Part shown: positions 53,211-61,776 of the stretch, in pieces | Layout of the letters: every line of letters starts with the position of its first letter | Numbering within the stretch: the first letter of the stretch is position 1 | Assembly: GCF_039534165.1 (NCBI RefSeq) | Contig: NZ_BAAAUX010000016.1 | Location: 248,001 to 312,000, forward strand | Length of the DNA: 64,000 bases | Direction: 5' to 3' | Source of the DNA: Saccharopolyspora_D taberi | GTDB lineage: Bacteria > Actinomycetota > Actinomycetes > Mycobacteriales > Pseudonocardiaceae | The notes under the pieces: model-generated | Seen by the model: only the letters and a program-made list of their open reading frames with translations | Databases searched by the model: none | What the model was told of the DNA's origin: nothing | Translations under genes and position numbers: made by a program

Positions 53211-53835
53211 CCAGACGCCCCAGGGGGATTCGATGTCGGATGTGCCCGTCGCACCGACCGCGGTGAAGATCGTCATCGCCGGTGGTTTCGGTGCGGGCAA
53301 GACCACGATGGTCGGCTCGGTCAGCGAGATCGCGCCGCTGCGCACCGAGGAGGTGCTGACCGAGGCCAGCACCGGGGTCGACGACCTGGCGGGCATCGAG
53401 CAGAAGGACACGACGACCGTCGCGCTGGACTTCGGCCGCATCACGATCAACCCGCAGCTCGTGCTGTACCTGTTCGGCACGCCCGGCCAGGACCGCTTCT
53501 GGTTCATGTGGAACGAGCTGGCGCGGGGCGCGATCGGCGCGGTGGTCATCGTCGACACCCGGCGGATCGAGGCCAGCTTCCCGGCGATCGACTTCTTCGA
53601 GAACCGCCGGATCCCGTTCATCGTGACGATCAACCGGTTCGACGGTTCGGTGTCCTACGCGGCCGAGGAGGTGCGCCAGGCGCTCGACCTGGACGAGGAC
53701 GTGCCGGTGGTGCTGTCCGACGCCCGCGACCGGGACGCCAGCAAGCAGGCGCTGGTCGAGCTGATCGAGTACTCGATCCGGGTGCTCGACGAGACCGAGG
53801 CCGAGGCGGGCAGCGACGTGCCCGCGGCGCAGTAG
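53191..53835 (+). CDS. cvnD: Ras-like small GTPase (CvnD type)
   Basis: A 214-residue P-loop GTPase. Walker A reads GGFGAGKTT at about 31-39, the G3 region LFGTPGQDRFWFMW follows, and G4 is NRFD. The G2 threonine is in STGVDD. The overlap with the DUF742 gene indicates translational coupling; a later ATG at 53233 with CAGGGGG is an alternative start. It completes the conservon, whose signal chain likely runs from the membrane sensor to the GTPase. In Streptomyces a cytochrome P450 often follows; here a flavin monooxygenase lies convergent just beyond it. Confidence 0.93.
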   Translation: MVSAGSDQTPQGDSMSDVPVAPTAVKIVIAGGFGAGKTTMVGSVSEIAPLRTEEVLTEASTGVDDLAGIEQKDTTTVALDFGRITINPQLVLYLFGTPGQDRFWFMWNELARGAIGAVVIVDTRRIEASFPAIDFFENRRIPFIVTINRFDGSVSYAAEEVRQALDLDEDVPVVLSDARDRDASKQALVELIEYSIRVLDETEAEAGSDVPAAQ

Positions 53836-53841
53836 CCCGGC

Positions 53842-55278
53842 TCAGCCGGTCCGCGCCCGGCGCCGGCCCGCGGCGCGCTCCTTCTCCAGCGCCTTGAGGT
53901 AGGAGGCGACGTCGACCTGGATCGAGTTCATGCCGCCCTTCCCGTAGCGCTGGCGGGTGGCGCGCAGCTGCTCGTCGATCTCGGCGGCCATGACCTCACC
54001 GGAGGGCAGCGCCGCCGACGACTCCACGAGGTCGGCGATCCAGACCGACTGGCTCTCCACCGAGCGCGTCACCGACCCGACCGGCTTGATCAGCCCGGCG
54101 AAGTACAGCCCGGGGTGCCGCGGCGCCACCACCCGCTGGTACAGCCCGACGCTGCCGTCCGCGGTGAACACGCACTCCGCGGGCAGGAACGGGAATTCGA
54201 GTTCGTAGCCGGTGCAGTGGACGACCGCGTCGATCCGCTCGCTGGAACCGTCGGTGAAATGCACCAGATCGCCCTCGAAGCGGTCGATCATCGGTTTCGG
54301 GATGACGCCGCCGTTGGTGATCCGGGGGAGCAGTTCGTCGGAGATGGTGACCGACCGGGAGAAGATCCGGTGATCGGGTTCTGGAATTCCGTAGGCGCGG
54401 ATGTCGCCGCGGATCAGCTGCAGCAGTCGTTCGATCAGGCTTCGCTGGACCTGGAACGACATTCGACCCCACCAGTCCGAGTCTGAGATTTCACTGACCG
54501 GAATTCCCATTAGTTGTTTGGGAACGATGTGAGCCCCGTGGCGGATTGCCAGGAATGTTTTTTCGGCGGCGCGGGACAATTCCACGGCGATGTCGCACGC
54601 GGAGTTGCCGATGCCGAGCACGAGCACCCGTTCACCGGCGTGCGCGGCGGCGTCGCTGAAGCCGAACGAGTGCAGGACCCGGCCGCCGAAGGTGTCCGCG
54701 CCGGCGATGGGCGGGTCCGGGAACCGCGGCCGCCAGTGCTGGCCGGTGGCCACCACGACGTTGCGGAAGCGCCGGGAGCGCGCTGCCCCGGACTCGTCGC
54801 GGGTGACGACGTCCCAGGTCAGGTCCGAGTTCTGGCGGGCGGAGACGACCTCGGTGCGGAGCTCGACGTCGCGCTTGAGGTCGCGCTGGGCGGCGAAGTC
54901 GCACAGGTACTCCGAGACCTGCCGCAGCCCCGGGTAGCGGGGGTAGTCGGCGGGCATCGGGAAGTCGTGGAACGCGGTCGTCCGGCTTGAGGTGTTCAGG
55001 TGCAGCGCGCGGTAGGCCGGGCTGGAATTCAGATCCTGGGAATGTTGCCACACACCACCGATTTCGGCGGATCGGTCCACGCAGGTGAAGGGGATGTTTC
55101 GACGCCGTAACTCGTTGGCCACGGCCAGTCCGGAAAAGCCGGACCCGATGATGCAAACCTCGTTGTCAATAGTCCGTTCGGTGTTGTCGCTGTCGGTTGC
55201 ATCACTGTGCGGATGTCGCGCCCAATCCGAGTCGTCGTTTAGGGTGTGTCCGCTCTTGTCGGAGTTGGGCGTCGGCAT
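53842..55278 (-). CDS. Flavin-containing monooxygenase, probable tryptophan/indole N-oxidising type
   Basis: A 478-residue flavin monooxygenase. The FAD motif is IIGSGFSG (43-50), the FGGRVLHSFG element fits the FMO fingerprint region, and the NADPH motif is VLGIGNSACD. It is divergent from the DMATS-type prenyltransferase gene with 65 bases between starts. As I recall, a similar pair in Streptomyces coelicolor (SCO7467 with SCO7468) turns tryptophan into a prenylated indole acetaldoxime and nitrile. The same reaction is a reasonable inference here. The ATG at 55278 follows GAGGGG. It converges with cvnD. Confidence 0.8.
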   Translation of the reverse strand: MPTPNSDKSGHTLNDDSDWARHPHSDATDSDNTERTIDNEVCIIGSGFSGLAVANELRRRNIPFTCVDRSAEIGGVWQHSQDLNSSPAYRALHLNTSSRTTAFHDFPMPADYPRYPGLRQVSEYLCDFAAQRDLKRDVELRTEVVSARQNSDLTWDVVTRDESGAARSRRFRNVVVATGQHWRPRFPDPPIAGADTFGGRVLHSFGFSDAAAHAGERVLVLGIGNSACDIAVELSRAAEKTFLAIRHGAHIVPKQLMGIPVSEISDSDWWGRMSFQVQRSLIERLLQLIRGDIRAYGIPEPDHRIFSRSVTISDELLPRITNGGVIPKPMIDRFEGDLVHFTDGSSERIDAVVHCTGYELEFPFLPAECVFTADGSVGLYQRVVAPRHPGLYFAGLIKPVGSVTRSVESQSVWIADLVESSAALPSGEVMAAEIDEQLRATRQRYGKGGMNSIQVDVASYLKALEKERAAGRRRARTG

Positions 55279-55343
55279 TGCAGGTGTTCCCCTCACGAGG
55301 TTTGTGCCGGATCAGGGTAGTTGTCCAGTGGGAGGTAGGGGAA
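55279..55343. promoter_or_regulatory. Shared divergent promoter region of the FMO and prenyltransferase genes
   Basis: Only 65 bases separate the two start codons. The region holds the ribosome sites GAGGGG (minus) and GGAGG (plus, 55331-55335). Overlapping divergent promoters imply joint control. No clear dyad operator is visible. Confidence 0.45.
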
Positions 55344-56477
55344 GTGTTCGGTGTCTCGGATCAGGCAGTCGTCACGCGGAGTTTCGGCTTGTTCGCAGCG
55401 CCGGATCGAACTTACCGGGAACTCGTGGAAAACATGTGGTCGCGGATCTGCACCGGACTGGACGTGCCCGCCGCGGAGATCACCGCGGCCCGGGAAGCGC
55501 TGACCGGAGTGCTGGGCAGCTGGGCCGACGACCCGATCGGCGCGACGTGCGCCGTGCCGTCCTACGTTTCAGCGGACGGTTTCCCCGCGGAATTCTCGCT
55601 GAGCTGGAAGCACGACCGCCCGGAGATCCGGGTGCTGTTCGAGTCGCTGGGCCGGAACGCGCGGGAGTCCCAGAGAGCGGGCAGCGACCTGACCCGAAGA
55701 CTCGCCGACGAACGCGGTGTGTCCGTCGAGCGCTACCTGAAGATCGAGGACCTGTTCCTCACCGAGGACCCCAAGCCGTACCGGCCCGCGGTCTGGCACT
55801 CGCTGGCCTGGGAACCGGGCGGCAGGCCGCAGTACAAGGTCTACCTCAACCCGCAGGCGCACGGCCGCCACCGGTCCTTCGAGGTCGTCGCCGACGCCAT
55901 GGACCGCCTGGGCATGGGCGTCGGCTGGCACCGGGTGGCCGCCCGCGCCGACGAGCTCCAGGACAACGGGCACGAACTGGAGTTCTTCGCCCTCGACCTG
56001 GGCGCCACCAGGTCGGCCCGGGTGAAGGTCTACTTCCGGCACGGCCCGGTGAGCCGGTCCGGTCTGGGCGAGGTCGCGGCCATGGCCCGGTCCCACGACG
56101 AGCAGCGGGCTGCCAGGATCATCCGCACCATCTACGGCCCGGAAACGACCGAGTTCCACAACGAACCGATGACCTGCCTGGCGTTCCGGGAGGGAGCCGA
56201 CGAGCCGGAGGAGGCGAACCTGTACCTGCGCCTCCCGGAAAACGCCCGCAACGACGAGGAAGCAGCCGCCCGCATCGCCTGCGCGATGCGCTCGGAGGGC
56301 CTGGACCCCACGCCCTACCTGACGACGCTGCGAAGCCTCTGCCCCCAACCCCTGAACCGAACGGCGGGCCTCCAGGAACTCTTCAGCTACCGCACGGTCT
56401 CCAAAACCACCCGCCCCCACATAGGCGTCTACCTGAGACCAAGCCCCTACCCAACCAAAGCCCAACCTCCAAAGTAG
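55344..56477 (+). CDS. DMATS-type aromatic (indole) prenyltransferase, ABBA fold
   Basis: A 377-residue prenyltransferase of the fungal/bacterial DMATS class. The repeated beta-strand motifs are EFSLSWK, KVYLNPQAHG, KVYFRHGP, NLYLRLPE and HIGVYLRPSPY, which bear the Lys, Tyr and Arg residues binding the diphosphate of DMAPP. Length agrees with bacterial 5-, 6- or 7-dimethylallyltryptophan synthases (about 375). GTG 55344 is eight bases after GGAGG. It probably transfers dimethylallyl to tryptophan or indole; regiochemistry is not deducible. The FMO is divergent. No tryptophanase gene is present. The 3' end is C/A-rich. Confidence 0.85.
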   Translation: MFGVSDQAVVTRSFGLFAAPDRTYRELVENMWSRICTGLDVPAAEITAAREALTGVLGSWADDPIGATCAVPSYVSADGFPAEFSLSWKHDRPEIRVLFESLGRNARESQRAGSDLTRRLADERGVSVERYLKIEDLFLTEDPKPYRPAVWHSLAWEPGGRPQYKVYLNPQAHGRHRSFEVVADAMDRLGMGVGWHRVAARADELQDNGHELEFFALDLGATRSARVKVYFRHGPVSRSGLGEVAAMARSHDEQRAARIIRTIYGPETTEFHNEPMTCLAFREGADEPEEANLYLRLPENARNDEEAAARIACAMRSEGLDPTPYLTTLRSLCPQPLNRTAGLQELFSYRTVSKTTRPHIGVYLRPSPYPTKAQPPK

Positions 56478-56583
56478 CCCCAGCGCGCCCCCACCCGGAC
56501 CAAGCCGTCTCTCGGCACCAGGGCCAAGCCGTCCTCCGATACCCAGGCCAACAACAAACAAAGCCAACGAAGGAGAAGAAGGA

Positions 56584-56625
56584 AACCCCCGCACCGTGGG
56601 GGCCTGCGGGGGCTCGGCCCCCGCA
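56584..56625. terminator. Tandem GC-rich hairpins between the prenyltransferase and tRNA-Val
   Basis: TGCGGGGGC-tcg-GCCCCCGCA (56605-56625) is a perfect 9-bp stem. An adjoining CCCCCGCAC/GTGGGGG hairpin starts at 56586. On the minus strand the second is followed by TTTCCTTCTTC. These probably serve as two-way terminators. The remainder of 56478-56583 is C/A-rich without a gene. Confidence 0.55.
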
Positions 56626-56635
56626 ACAACACAAC

Positions 56636-56672
56636 GAAGAAACCCCCGTCCACGCATTCAGTGGACAGGGGT
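56636..56672 (-). terminator. Terminator of tRNA-Val(CAC)
   Basis: On the minus strand ACCCCTGTCCAC pairs with GTGGACGGGGGT over 12 bp (one G-T), with a seven-base loop, followed by TTTCTTC. It lies 14 bases past the tRNA 3' end. This is the strongest rho-independent terminator in the window. Confidence 0.8.
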
Positions 56673-56686
56673 CTCCCAGTTTCGAG

Positions 56687-56758
56687 TGGGCGATACTGGG
56701 ATCGAACCAGTGACCTCTTCGGTGTGAACGAAGCGCTCTCCCGCTGAGCTAATCGCCC
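56687..56758 (-). tRNA. tRNA-Val(CAC)
   Basis: A 72-base cloverleaf on the minus strand. The acceptor GGGCGAT pairs with the 3' end ATCGCCC. The anticodon loop TTCACAC gives CAC (56724-56726), reading GUG codons. The T-loop is TTCGATC. The CCA end is not encoded. Confidence 0.95.
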
Positions 56759-56816
56759 GTGTTCTGTTGTGTCCGCCGCCGTTCCCGGCGACAGGAAGAA
56801 CAATACACGATCGTTT

Positions 56817-57314
56817 TCAGGGACCGAACAGGGGGCTGCTCAACCAGGACCAGCGCAGCCCGAGCCAGCCGCCCAAGGTGCCGAACAGGCCGAGCAGCCA
56901 GAGGGTGGTCAGCACGATCAGGCCGGTCGCGCCCATGACGGCGAGCTTGGTGGCGATGTGCTGCCTGCCGAGCCACGCGACCCAGCGGTGGTAGTGCCGC
57001 TTGGCGAACTGGTTGACCCGGTGCGCCCAGTGGAACTCGGTGGCGAGGATGCCGAGCCCGGCGAACACGACCAGCCAGCCGGGGCCGGGGTAGGGGATCA
57101 TCGCGATGCCCGCGAGCAGCACGACGGCGCCGAACGCGCCGAGGGCGATCCGGTAGGTGGTGTTGAGCGTGGGGCGCTCGCGGATCGACTCGCGGCGGTG
57201 GTGGAGGCTCTCCCGCCACGCGTGCAGGCGCGTGCGCCCGCCTGATGGTTGCTCGCCGTTGCTTCCCGCGTCGTCGTGCGGTCGCGACTCGGCTGGATTG
57301 CTCAGTGGACCCAC
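56817..57314 (-). CDS. PGPGW (TIGR02611-type) membrane protein
   Basis: A 165-residue protein with a basic N-terminal half and three membrane helices. The hallmark PYPGPGWLVVFAGLGILATEF is that of the PGPGW family (TIGR02611), conserved in actinobacteria and of unknown function. The GTG at 57314 has no ribosome site; a start further inside is possible. It lies between tRNA-Val(CAC) and the SsgB-like gene, an arrangement I recall from other actinomycete chromosomes. Confidence 0.88.
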   Translation of the reverse strand: MGPLSNPAESRPHDDAGSNGEQPSGGRTRLHAWRESLHHRRESIRERPTLNTTYRIALGAFGAVVLLAGIAMIPYPGPGWLVVFAGLGILATEFHWAHRVNQFAKRHYHRWVAWLGRQHIATKLAVMGATGLIVLTTLWLLGLFGTLGGWLGLRWSWLSSPLFGP

Positions 57315-58106
57315 CTGCCGTTGCCGTGTGCCGTTCGTGGTCCGGGCGGCGGTTCAGGCGTCGTGGCCGTGCGGCCTTGGTCCCGGCGCCCGCTCGGGAC
57401 AGGATACGGCGGTGCCGCACCGGGCGCGGTGCCTCGGTCGGTGCGGGTGTGACGTCAATCATCGTCTTCCGCGGGTGTTCCCGGGCCCTTCGTCCCTGGT
57501 GATGCTCTTCGATCCTGGTCACAGTGTGAGCCCGCTCTCGCGGGGAGCCGATCGGCCAGGCGTGCGTGCGGAGATGTCCGGACGGCGGGGTTAGTCCGAC
57601 TCGGGGAACGTGGGTGGCGAGCGTCTCAGCGGGCCCGGTTTCGGGCGGGATCGGGGAGGGCGCCATCGCTTATCCTGGCCCCTGCGTTCGGGCGGCCGGC
57701 GGGCTCAGGAATTCGGTCCGGTCCGCGGGTGTTGTCCGGAAGCGGCGATGGGTTTCAGGTCGGGCGCGACCGGGTGTCCGGTGAGCGTGCGGGACTGCCG
57801 GGAAGTCGATCACCGGACGGCCGCGGCCCGGGCGGGTTGCGTCCCTCGGCCCAGTCCGTGCACTGCGGACGGTCCAGCGGTGCGGGCGGGAGACAAGCGC
57901 ATGCCGGGTCCAGTGGGCGGACGTTGCTCGTTTCCGAAGACAGTGCAGGTGAACACGCTGCGCAGCGCCTTGGTTGCCCACCGAAGTGGGCCCTGCCCCG
58001 TATGGGTGATCTATCCGCGAGTTGCGAGCGATGGGCCCCTTGAAGGCGTCACAACTGTGTTGCTCGGTCGATAAGCGGACCGGGAGGGAGTAGGAAGGCG
58101 AGGACA
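57315..58106. other. Long gap before the SsgB-like gene
   Basis: Almost 800 bases with no supported gene on either strand: open frames here have no family resemblance or third-position bias. Composition is less G/C-rich than the genes around it. The 3' end (58030-58106) includes a GTCGATAA hexamer-plus (58067-58074) and a good ribosome site GGGAGGGAGTAGGAAGG just before 58107. It likely carries a complex developmental promoter. Confidence 0.4.
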
Positions 58107-58532
58107 ATGCGTAACGATCACGTGACACTCCGTTCAACGGCGGTGTTCGATCTGCTGGCCCCGCAAACGCCGGCCGTGCCGGTCCAGGTCGAGCTGCGCT
58201 ACGACACTCGCGACCCCTACGCCGTGGTGGCCGCGTTCCGCACCGGCCGCGCCGGCTGGGTCGAGTGGGTTTTCGCTCGCGATCTGCTGGCCGACGGGCT
58301 CATCGCGCACGCCGGTGTGGGCGACGTGACCATCCGCCCGGCGGTCGACGACCCCGAGGTGGTGGTGATCGAGCTGAGCTCGCCGTCCGGGCACGCGGTG
58401 TTCGAGGCGTCGGCGCAGGAGCTCGCGGACTTCCTGGACCGCACCTACGACGTCGTGGTCCCGGGCAACGAGAACCTGTGGGTCAACGTCGACGACGCGC
58501 TGACCCGGCTGCTGCCGCACGACCTGTCCTGA
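58107..58532 (+). CDS. ssgB: SsgA-family sporulation/cell-division regulator, SsgB-like
   Basis: A 141-residue protein of the SsgA-like family, restricted to sporulating actinomycetes. It shows VQVELRYDTRDPYAV, GRAGWVEWVFARDLLADGL, and the C-terminal DFLDRTYDVVVPGNE. The absence of a long C-terminal tail and the close core match suggest SsgB, which recruits FtsZ to sporulation septa. The ATG at 58107 has a strong upstream purine tract. The neighbourhood with tRNAs supports ssgB over other paralogs. Confidence 0.88.
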   Translation: MRNDHVTLRSTAVFDLLAPQTPAVPVQVELRYDTRDPYAVVAAFRTGRAGWVEWVFARDLLADGLIAHAGVGDVTIRPAVDDPEVVVIELSSPSGHAVFEASAQELADFLDRTYDVVVPGNENLWVNVDDALTRLLPHDLS

Positions 58533-58704
58533 CCGCCGGGCCGTCCCGCCGCCGGGCCTCGTGGCCAGCGGCGACGGTGCCTGCGGGTGGTGTGGGGACC
58601 CCCGGATTGATCGCCGGTTCCGGCGTGGTCTAAAGTTCTCAGTGCAACGCGGCGGACGGCCGGGAGCGAAGATCCGCGAACTCCGGTCGGCAAGCCGCAG
58701 GCAG

Positions 58705-58777
58705 GCGGACGTAGCGCAGCTGGTAGCGCATCACCTTGCCAAGGTGAGGGTCGCGGGTTCGAGTCCCGTCGTCCGCT
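58705..58777 (+). tRNA. tRNA-Gly(GCC)
   Basis: A 73-base cloverleaf: acceptor GCGGACG/CGTCCGC, D-arm GCGC/GCGC, anticodon stem TCACC/GGTGA with loop TTGCCAA (GCC at 58738-58740), T-arm GCGGG/CCCGT. No CCA encoded. Confidence 0.96.
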
Positions 58778-58821
58778 CTGGATAACTCAGGTCCAGCCCG
58801 TCTCGGATTGGATCCGAACAC

Positions 58822-58893
58822 GGCGGAGTGGCCGAGTGGCTTAGGCAAGGGCCTGCAAAGCCCTGTACGCGGGTTCGATTCCCGCCTCCGCCT
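58822..58893 (+). tRNA. tRNA-Cys(GCA)
   Basis: A 72-base tRNA with acceptor GGCGGAG/CTCCGCC. The anticodon GCA is at 58855-58857 in the loop CTGCAAA. The T-loop is TTCGATT. It lies 44 bases after tRNA-Gly. Confidence 0.95.
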
Positions 58894-58894
58894 C

Positions 58895-58969
58895 GCGCGA
58901 TTAGCTCAGTGGGAGAGCGCTACCTTGACACGGTAGAGGTCACTGGTTCAATCCCAGTATCGCGCACCA
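58895..58969 (+). tRNA. tRNA-Val(GAC), with encoded CCA; attachment side of an integrative element
   Basis: Acceptor GCGCGAT/ATCGCGC, anticodon GAC at 58927-58929, T-loop TTCAATC, then A and an encoded CCA (58967-58969). It begins one base after tRNA-Cys. The integrase pseudogene ends 53 bases beyond its 3' end, the usual position of a tRNA attachment site. Confidence 0.95.
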
Positions 58970-59021
58970 AAGTCTTAATGCAGGTCAGCGGCCCTGCTCC
59001 TCCTATGGGGCGGGCTCGCTG

Positions 59022-60271
59022 TCAGCTCGCAAATGGCGATGAAATGGCGATGCGATCTTGAACAGCGTCGTCATGGCCGGTTTTCAGGGTGTCCCGCAGG
59101 CGCGGGAACCACATCATGAGTTCGGCGGCTGTCAATGCCGTTGCCGAGGCCCTCCATCGGGCTTCCAGGACGTCGAGGATGTGTTGTTCCATCTCCGGGG
59201 TCACGTGGTCGTAGACCCGGCCGATGCCTTTCATCTTCTGTCCCAGCCGGGCCCGACGTGATCCTCGGCCTGCGGGTTGTCGGGCTCGGTGCCGTCCCAG
59301 GCGGGGCGCCAGTGGCGCTGACGGAAGTTGGATCTCCGCAGCAGGTTCCCGTCCTGGGTGCAGAACAGGAACGGGTAGCGGTGGGAATCCATCAGCGTCT
59401 CGTCGAGCACGGCGATGCTCGGGGGCAGCAGGACATCCCGGGCCCCGGCAGGGGTTTTCGTCTTTCCCCTCTTCTTTCCTTTGCTGGGCCGGGAGGTCTT
59501 CCGTGGCGCGGGCTTCGGGCCGCCGTCGACGAAGACACCGCCGGGACCAATGCGGTGGCCGCCTTTGAACAGCTTTCCTCCGATCTCCTTCAGCGGGAGG
59601 TCGATGCGGATCGCCTGGCGCTCGTAGTTGTACTCGTGCCGCTGCTGCCCGGTCAGCTCGCTCCGGCGTCCTCCGGTGTAGGCGTCGAGCACGGCGAGGA
59701 CGAAGCCCGCGGGGCCGGCCGAGCGGTACAGCCGCATAGCTGCGCGCAGTACCTGCACGGAGGTGGCGACGAGGCGCTCCGGGGCGTACTCGCCTGAGGT
59801 CACGCGGATCCCCGAGCACGGGTTGGCCGGGATGCACTGCTCCTTGGCGGCCTTCTTCAGGAACGTCGAGAACGTGGCGAATATCGACGACACGGTGGAC
59901 TCGGCGTAGTCCTCGTGTAGTTCGGAGACCCACTTCTCGATCTCCAAGTAGCTGTTGAAGATCCCGATCAGTGGCCATGCGGACCACTGCGGCAGCAGGT
60001 GGTTGTCCAGGTGCGATCGGTACTTGGCCAGCGTGGCCGGTTCCAGTCGGGGACCGATGGAGTCCAGCAGGGCCGAGGTGAAGTCGCCGAACGGGATGTT
60101 GCCTTTGCGGGGATCGATCCACATGTGCCGGCGGATCAGGGCTTCCTGCTCGTTGCCCCAGTCCTCGGCAGCCTTTTCCGACGTGAAACCGGACTTGCTG
60201 CCCCAGGTGCTGTCGGGTCGCTTGTAGCGGGCACGCCACCCGCCGCTGTCATCTCGTTGGCCGTAGGCCAT
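59022..60271 (-). pseudogene. int: Tyrosine integrase with lost HxxR box and frameshift
   Basis: The ATG at 60271 (GGAAGG upstream) starts an SAM-like core-binding integrase. The N-terminal AYGQRDDSGGWRARYK and the box I Arg in AYTGGRRSELTG are intact. The first frame stops near 59231 just after PQAEDH. Another frame resumes with ARLGQKMKGIG, the box II tail, and the Tyr-containing RVYDHVTPEME, ending at 59022. About 35 residues holding the HxxR box of family members are missing at the join. A single deletion accounts for both changes. The enzyme should be inactive, so the element is stuck. Confidence 0.85.
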
Positions 60272-60359
60272 GACCACTTCCTTCCTTGCTCTTGCTCTCG
60301 TTCGTGAAGCCGCCCCGGCTGGTGCCGGGGCGGACATTTGTGTGGGCTCGGTGGCCGGG

Positions 60360-60824
60360 TCAGGCCGCCCGGAACCCTCTTCGTTGAGGCATGGGAGTTT
60401 TCCTGGCGAGCCGTACGATTTCTGCGGCGTCGTCGCGGCTGAAGCGGTAGTGCTTGCCGAACCTGCGGTGCGGGATGAGCCCGGCTGCGGCCTGCTCCTT
60501 CAACGTGCGCGGCGAGAGCCGCAGGAGGTCTCCGAGTTGCTCGGCGGTGAGCAAAGCATCGGGGTCGTGCGGAGCGTGCTCGGCCAGCGCGCGGACGGCG
60601 TCGGCCAGTTCACGAGCTGCCAAGGCAAGTTCGGCAGCTTCGGTCCCGAACAAGTAGCGCAGCTCCTCGGCGCGCAGCTCGCGAAGATCCACCCGGACCG
60701 GTTCAAATCGATCGTGGGCATCATGGACCTCGATATGTCCCACGACGGCTTCGGCAACGGTCGGGTCCTGCGTGTCCGCCCAGGCTTGCAGCTTTCTTGC
60801 AACTCTCTGTGCGTAGTTTCGCAT
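60360..60824 (-). CDS. Excisionase-like helix-turn-helix protein
   Basis: A 154-residue protein. The first half is helical with ELAAARELADAVRAL-like repeats; the C-terminal 50 residues form a MerR/excisionase-type HTH with LTAEQLGDLLRLSPRTLKEQAAAGLIPHRRFGKHYRFSRDD. It lies 88 bases upstream of the integrase gene on the same strand, the normal place of xis in AICEs. It would bend DNA at the attachment site during excision. Without a working integrase this role is lost. Confidence 0.78.
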   Translation of the reverse strand: MRNYAQRVARKLQAWADTQDPTVAEAVVGHIEVHDAHDRFEPVRVDLRELRAEELRYLFGTEAAELALAARELADAVRALAEHAPHDPDALLTAEQLGDLLRLSPRTLKEQAAAGLIPHRRFGKHYRFSRDDAAEIVRLARKTPMPQRRGFRAA

Positions 60825-60856
60825 GACCGTGCACCTATGAAGAAGAAATCATTGTT

Positions 60857-61417
60857 CTATTGATCCTGTCCGCGCACAATGCGTATTGCCCTCTGGAGCT
60901 GCTTCCAGAATGACGGCTTGTCGAGAATCTGGGGGGCCTGCGAAATTGCCCGCCATTCCTGCTTCGTGTATTCCGAGTACAGGTGGATGCTGCGAAGTGA
61001 CGGTGTGCGAACCCACAGAGGGGCGCCAACTAGTACGCGAGTATGCCCTTCTTCCGGCCCTTCCGGGGTGTCCCTCAAGTCAACGTCCCAGTATATTTCC
61101 GCGCACCACTCGGCTACATCTCGTGTTTCGCCGTAGGTGAACCCGCGGTAGTATCCGTCTGTCCTTGTCGGGCTTGTCCCGCCTTGGCGGCAGGCGATTT
61201 CCACCGCCTCGCGAGCCAGATCCTCTGCTGAATCTGGGAACATCCCATTATCGATTTCGCCGGTTTCCAGGAAGAGTTCGATGTCTCCGGCAGAGGAAGC
61301 CGTCCATCCTTTCTGGGAGGGTTCGGACTCGGTAATGAAGTCGGCTGGGTTATCCATGCTGCCAAAGAGGTATACGGCCACCTGGTCGCCACTTTCGGTC
61401 TCGACCTTGGAATACAT
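60857..61417 (-). CDS. Unknown element-borne protein, 186 residues
   Basis: A 186-residue soluble acidic protein that I do not recognise. Beta-rich segments such as VYLFGSMDNPADF and GFTYGETRDVAEWCAEIYWDV alternate with helices, and the C-terminus is basic and helical. G/C content is clearly below that of the chromosome genes. Its ATG overlaps the stop of the preceding gene (TGATG), so it is translationally coupled to the 119-residue protein. No function can be assigned. Confidence 0.6.
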   Translation of the reverse strand: MYSKVETESGDQVAVYLFGSMDNPADFITESEPSQKGWTASSAGDIELFLETGEIDNGMFPDSAEDLAREAVEIACRQGGTSPTRTDGYYRGFTYGETRDVAEWCAEIYWDVDLRDTPEGPEEGHTRVLVGAPLWVRTPSLRSIHLYSEYTKQEWRAISQAPQILDKPSFWKQLQRAIRIVRGQDQ

Positions 61418-61776
61418 CAAAGCTCGTAAAGGGCTGCCGTCGCCCGATACGAATTGACCGTGCCGTACAGAGCCGATTCCCTGGGCAAATTCGATAGGTG
61501 CCGGTGAATCAAAGTCAGAGACAATGCTCTTCCGGGTGAGCTGCTGAATATTTCGGCGAGCTTATTCTTGGTTATATCGCGCGGCGGGCGGGATATCTCA
61601 ATCGTCGGAGCAAAATTGCTGAAGTTTGGCGTTGTCAATTTCCGCTGGCTTGGCTTGGGAAGCTTGACGTTGGAGTCCTCAAGCCATCGGACTATCCGTC
61701 GCTCGGACCAATGCTGGCGGCCCCCAGGGTGGGCTGCCCCAGGATTGGGCAGCCCACCCGCGGCTCCGGCGCTCAT
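61417..61776 (-). CDS. Unknown element-borne protein, 119 residues
   Basis: A 119-residue basic protein, not recognised. It starts with an Ala/Gly/Pro-rich stretch, then SERRIVRWLEDSNVKLPKPS (helical) and a Ser/Leu-rich tail. The ATG overlaps the stop of the DUF2637 gene (ATGA), and its stop overlaps the next ATG. The tight coupling suggests an obligate set with the 186-residue protein. A toxin-antitoxin-like or transfer-accessory role is possible but not supported by any motif. Confidence 0.55.
   Translation of the reverse strand: MSAGAAGGLPNPGAAHPGGRQHWSERRIVRWLEDSNVKLPKPSQRKLTTPNFSNFAPTIEISRPPRDITKNKLAEIFSSSPGRALSLTLIHRHLSNLPRESALYGTVNSYRATAALYEL

Noticed and set aside
58047..58074. WhiG-type promoter (TAAA-N15/16-GCCGATAA) for ssgB
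   Set aside because: GTCGATAA matches seven of eight bases, but no TAAA lies at the required distance.
57566..58137. Small frames in the gap before the SsgB-like gene
   Set aside because: No third-position bias, no ribosome site and no recognisable motif.
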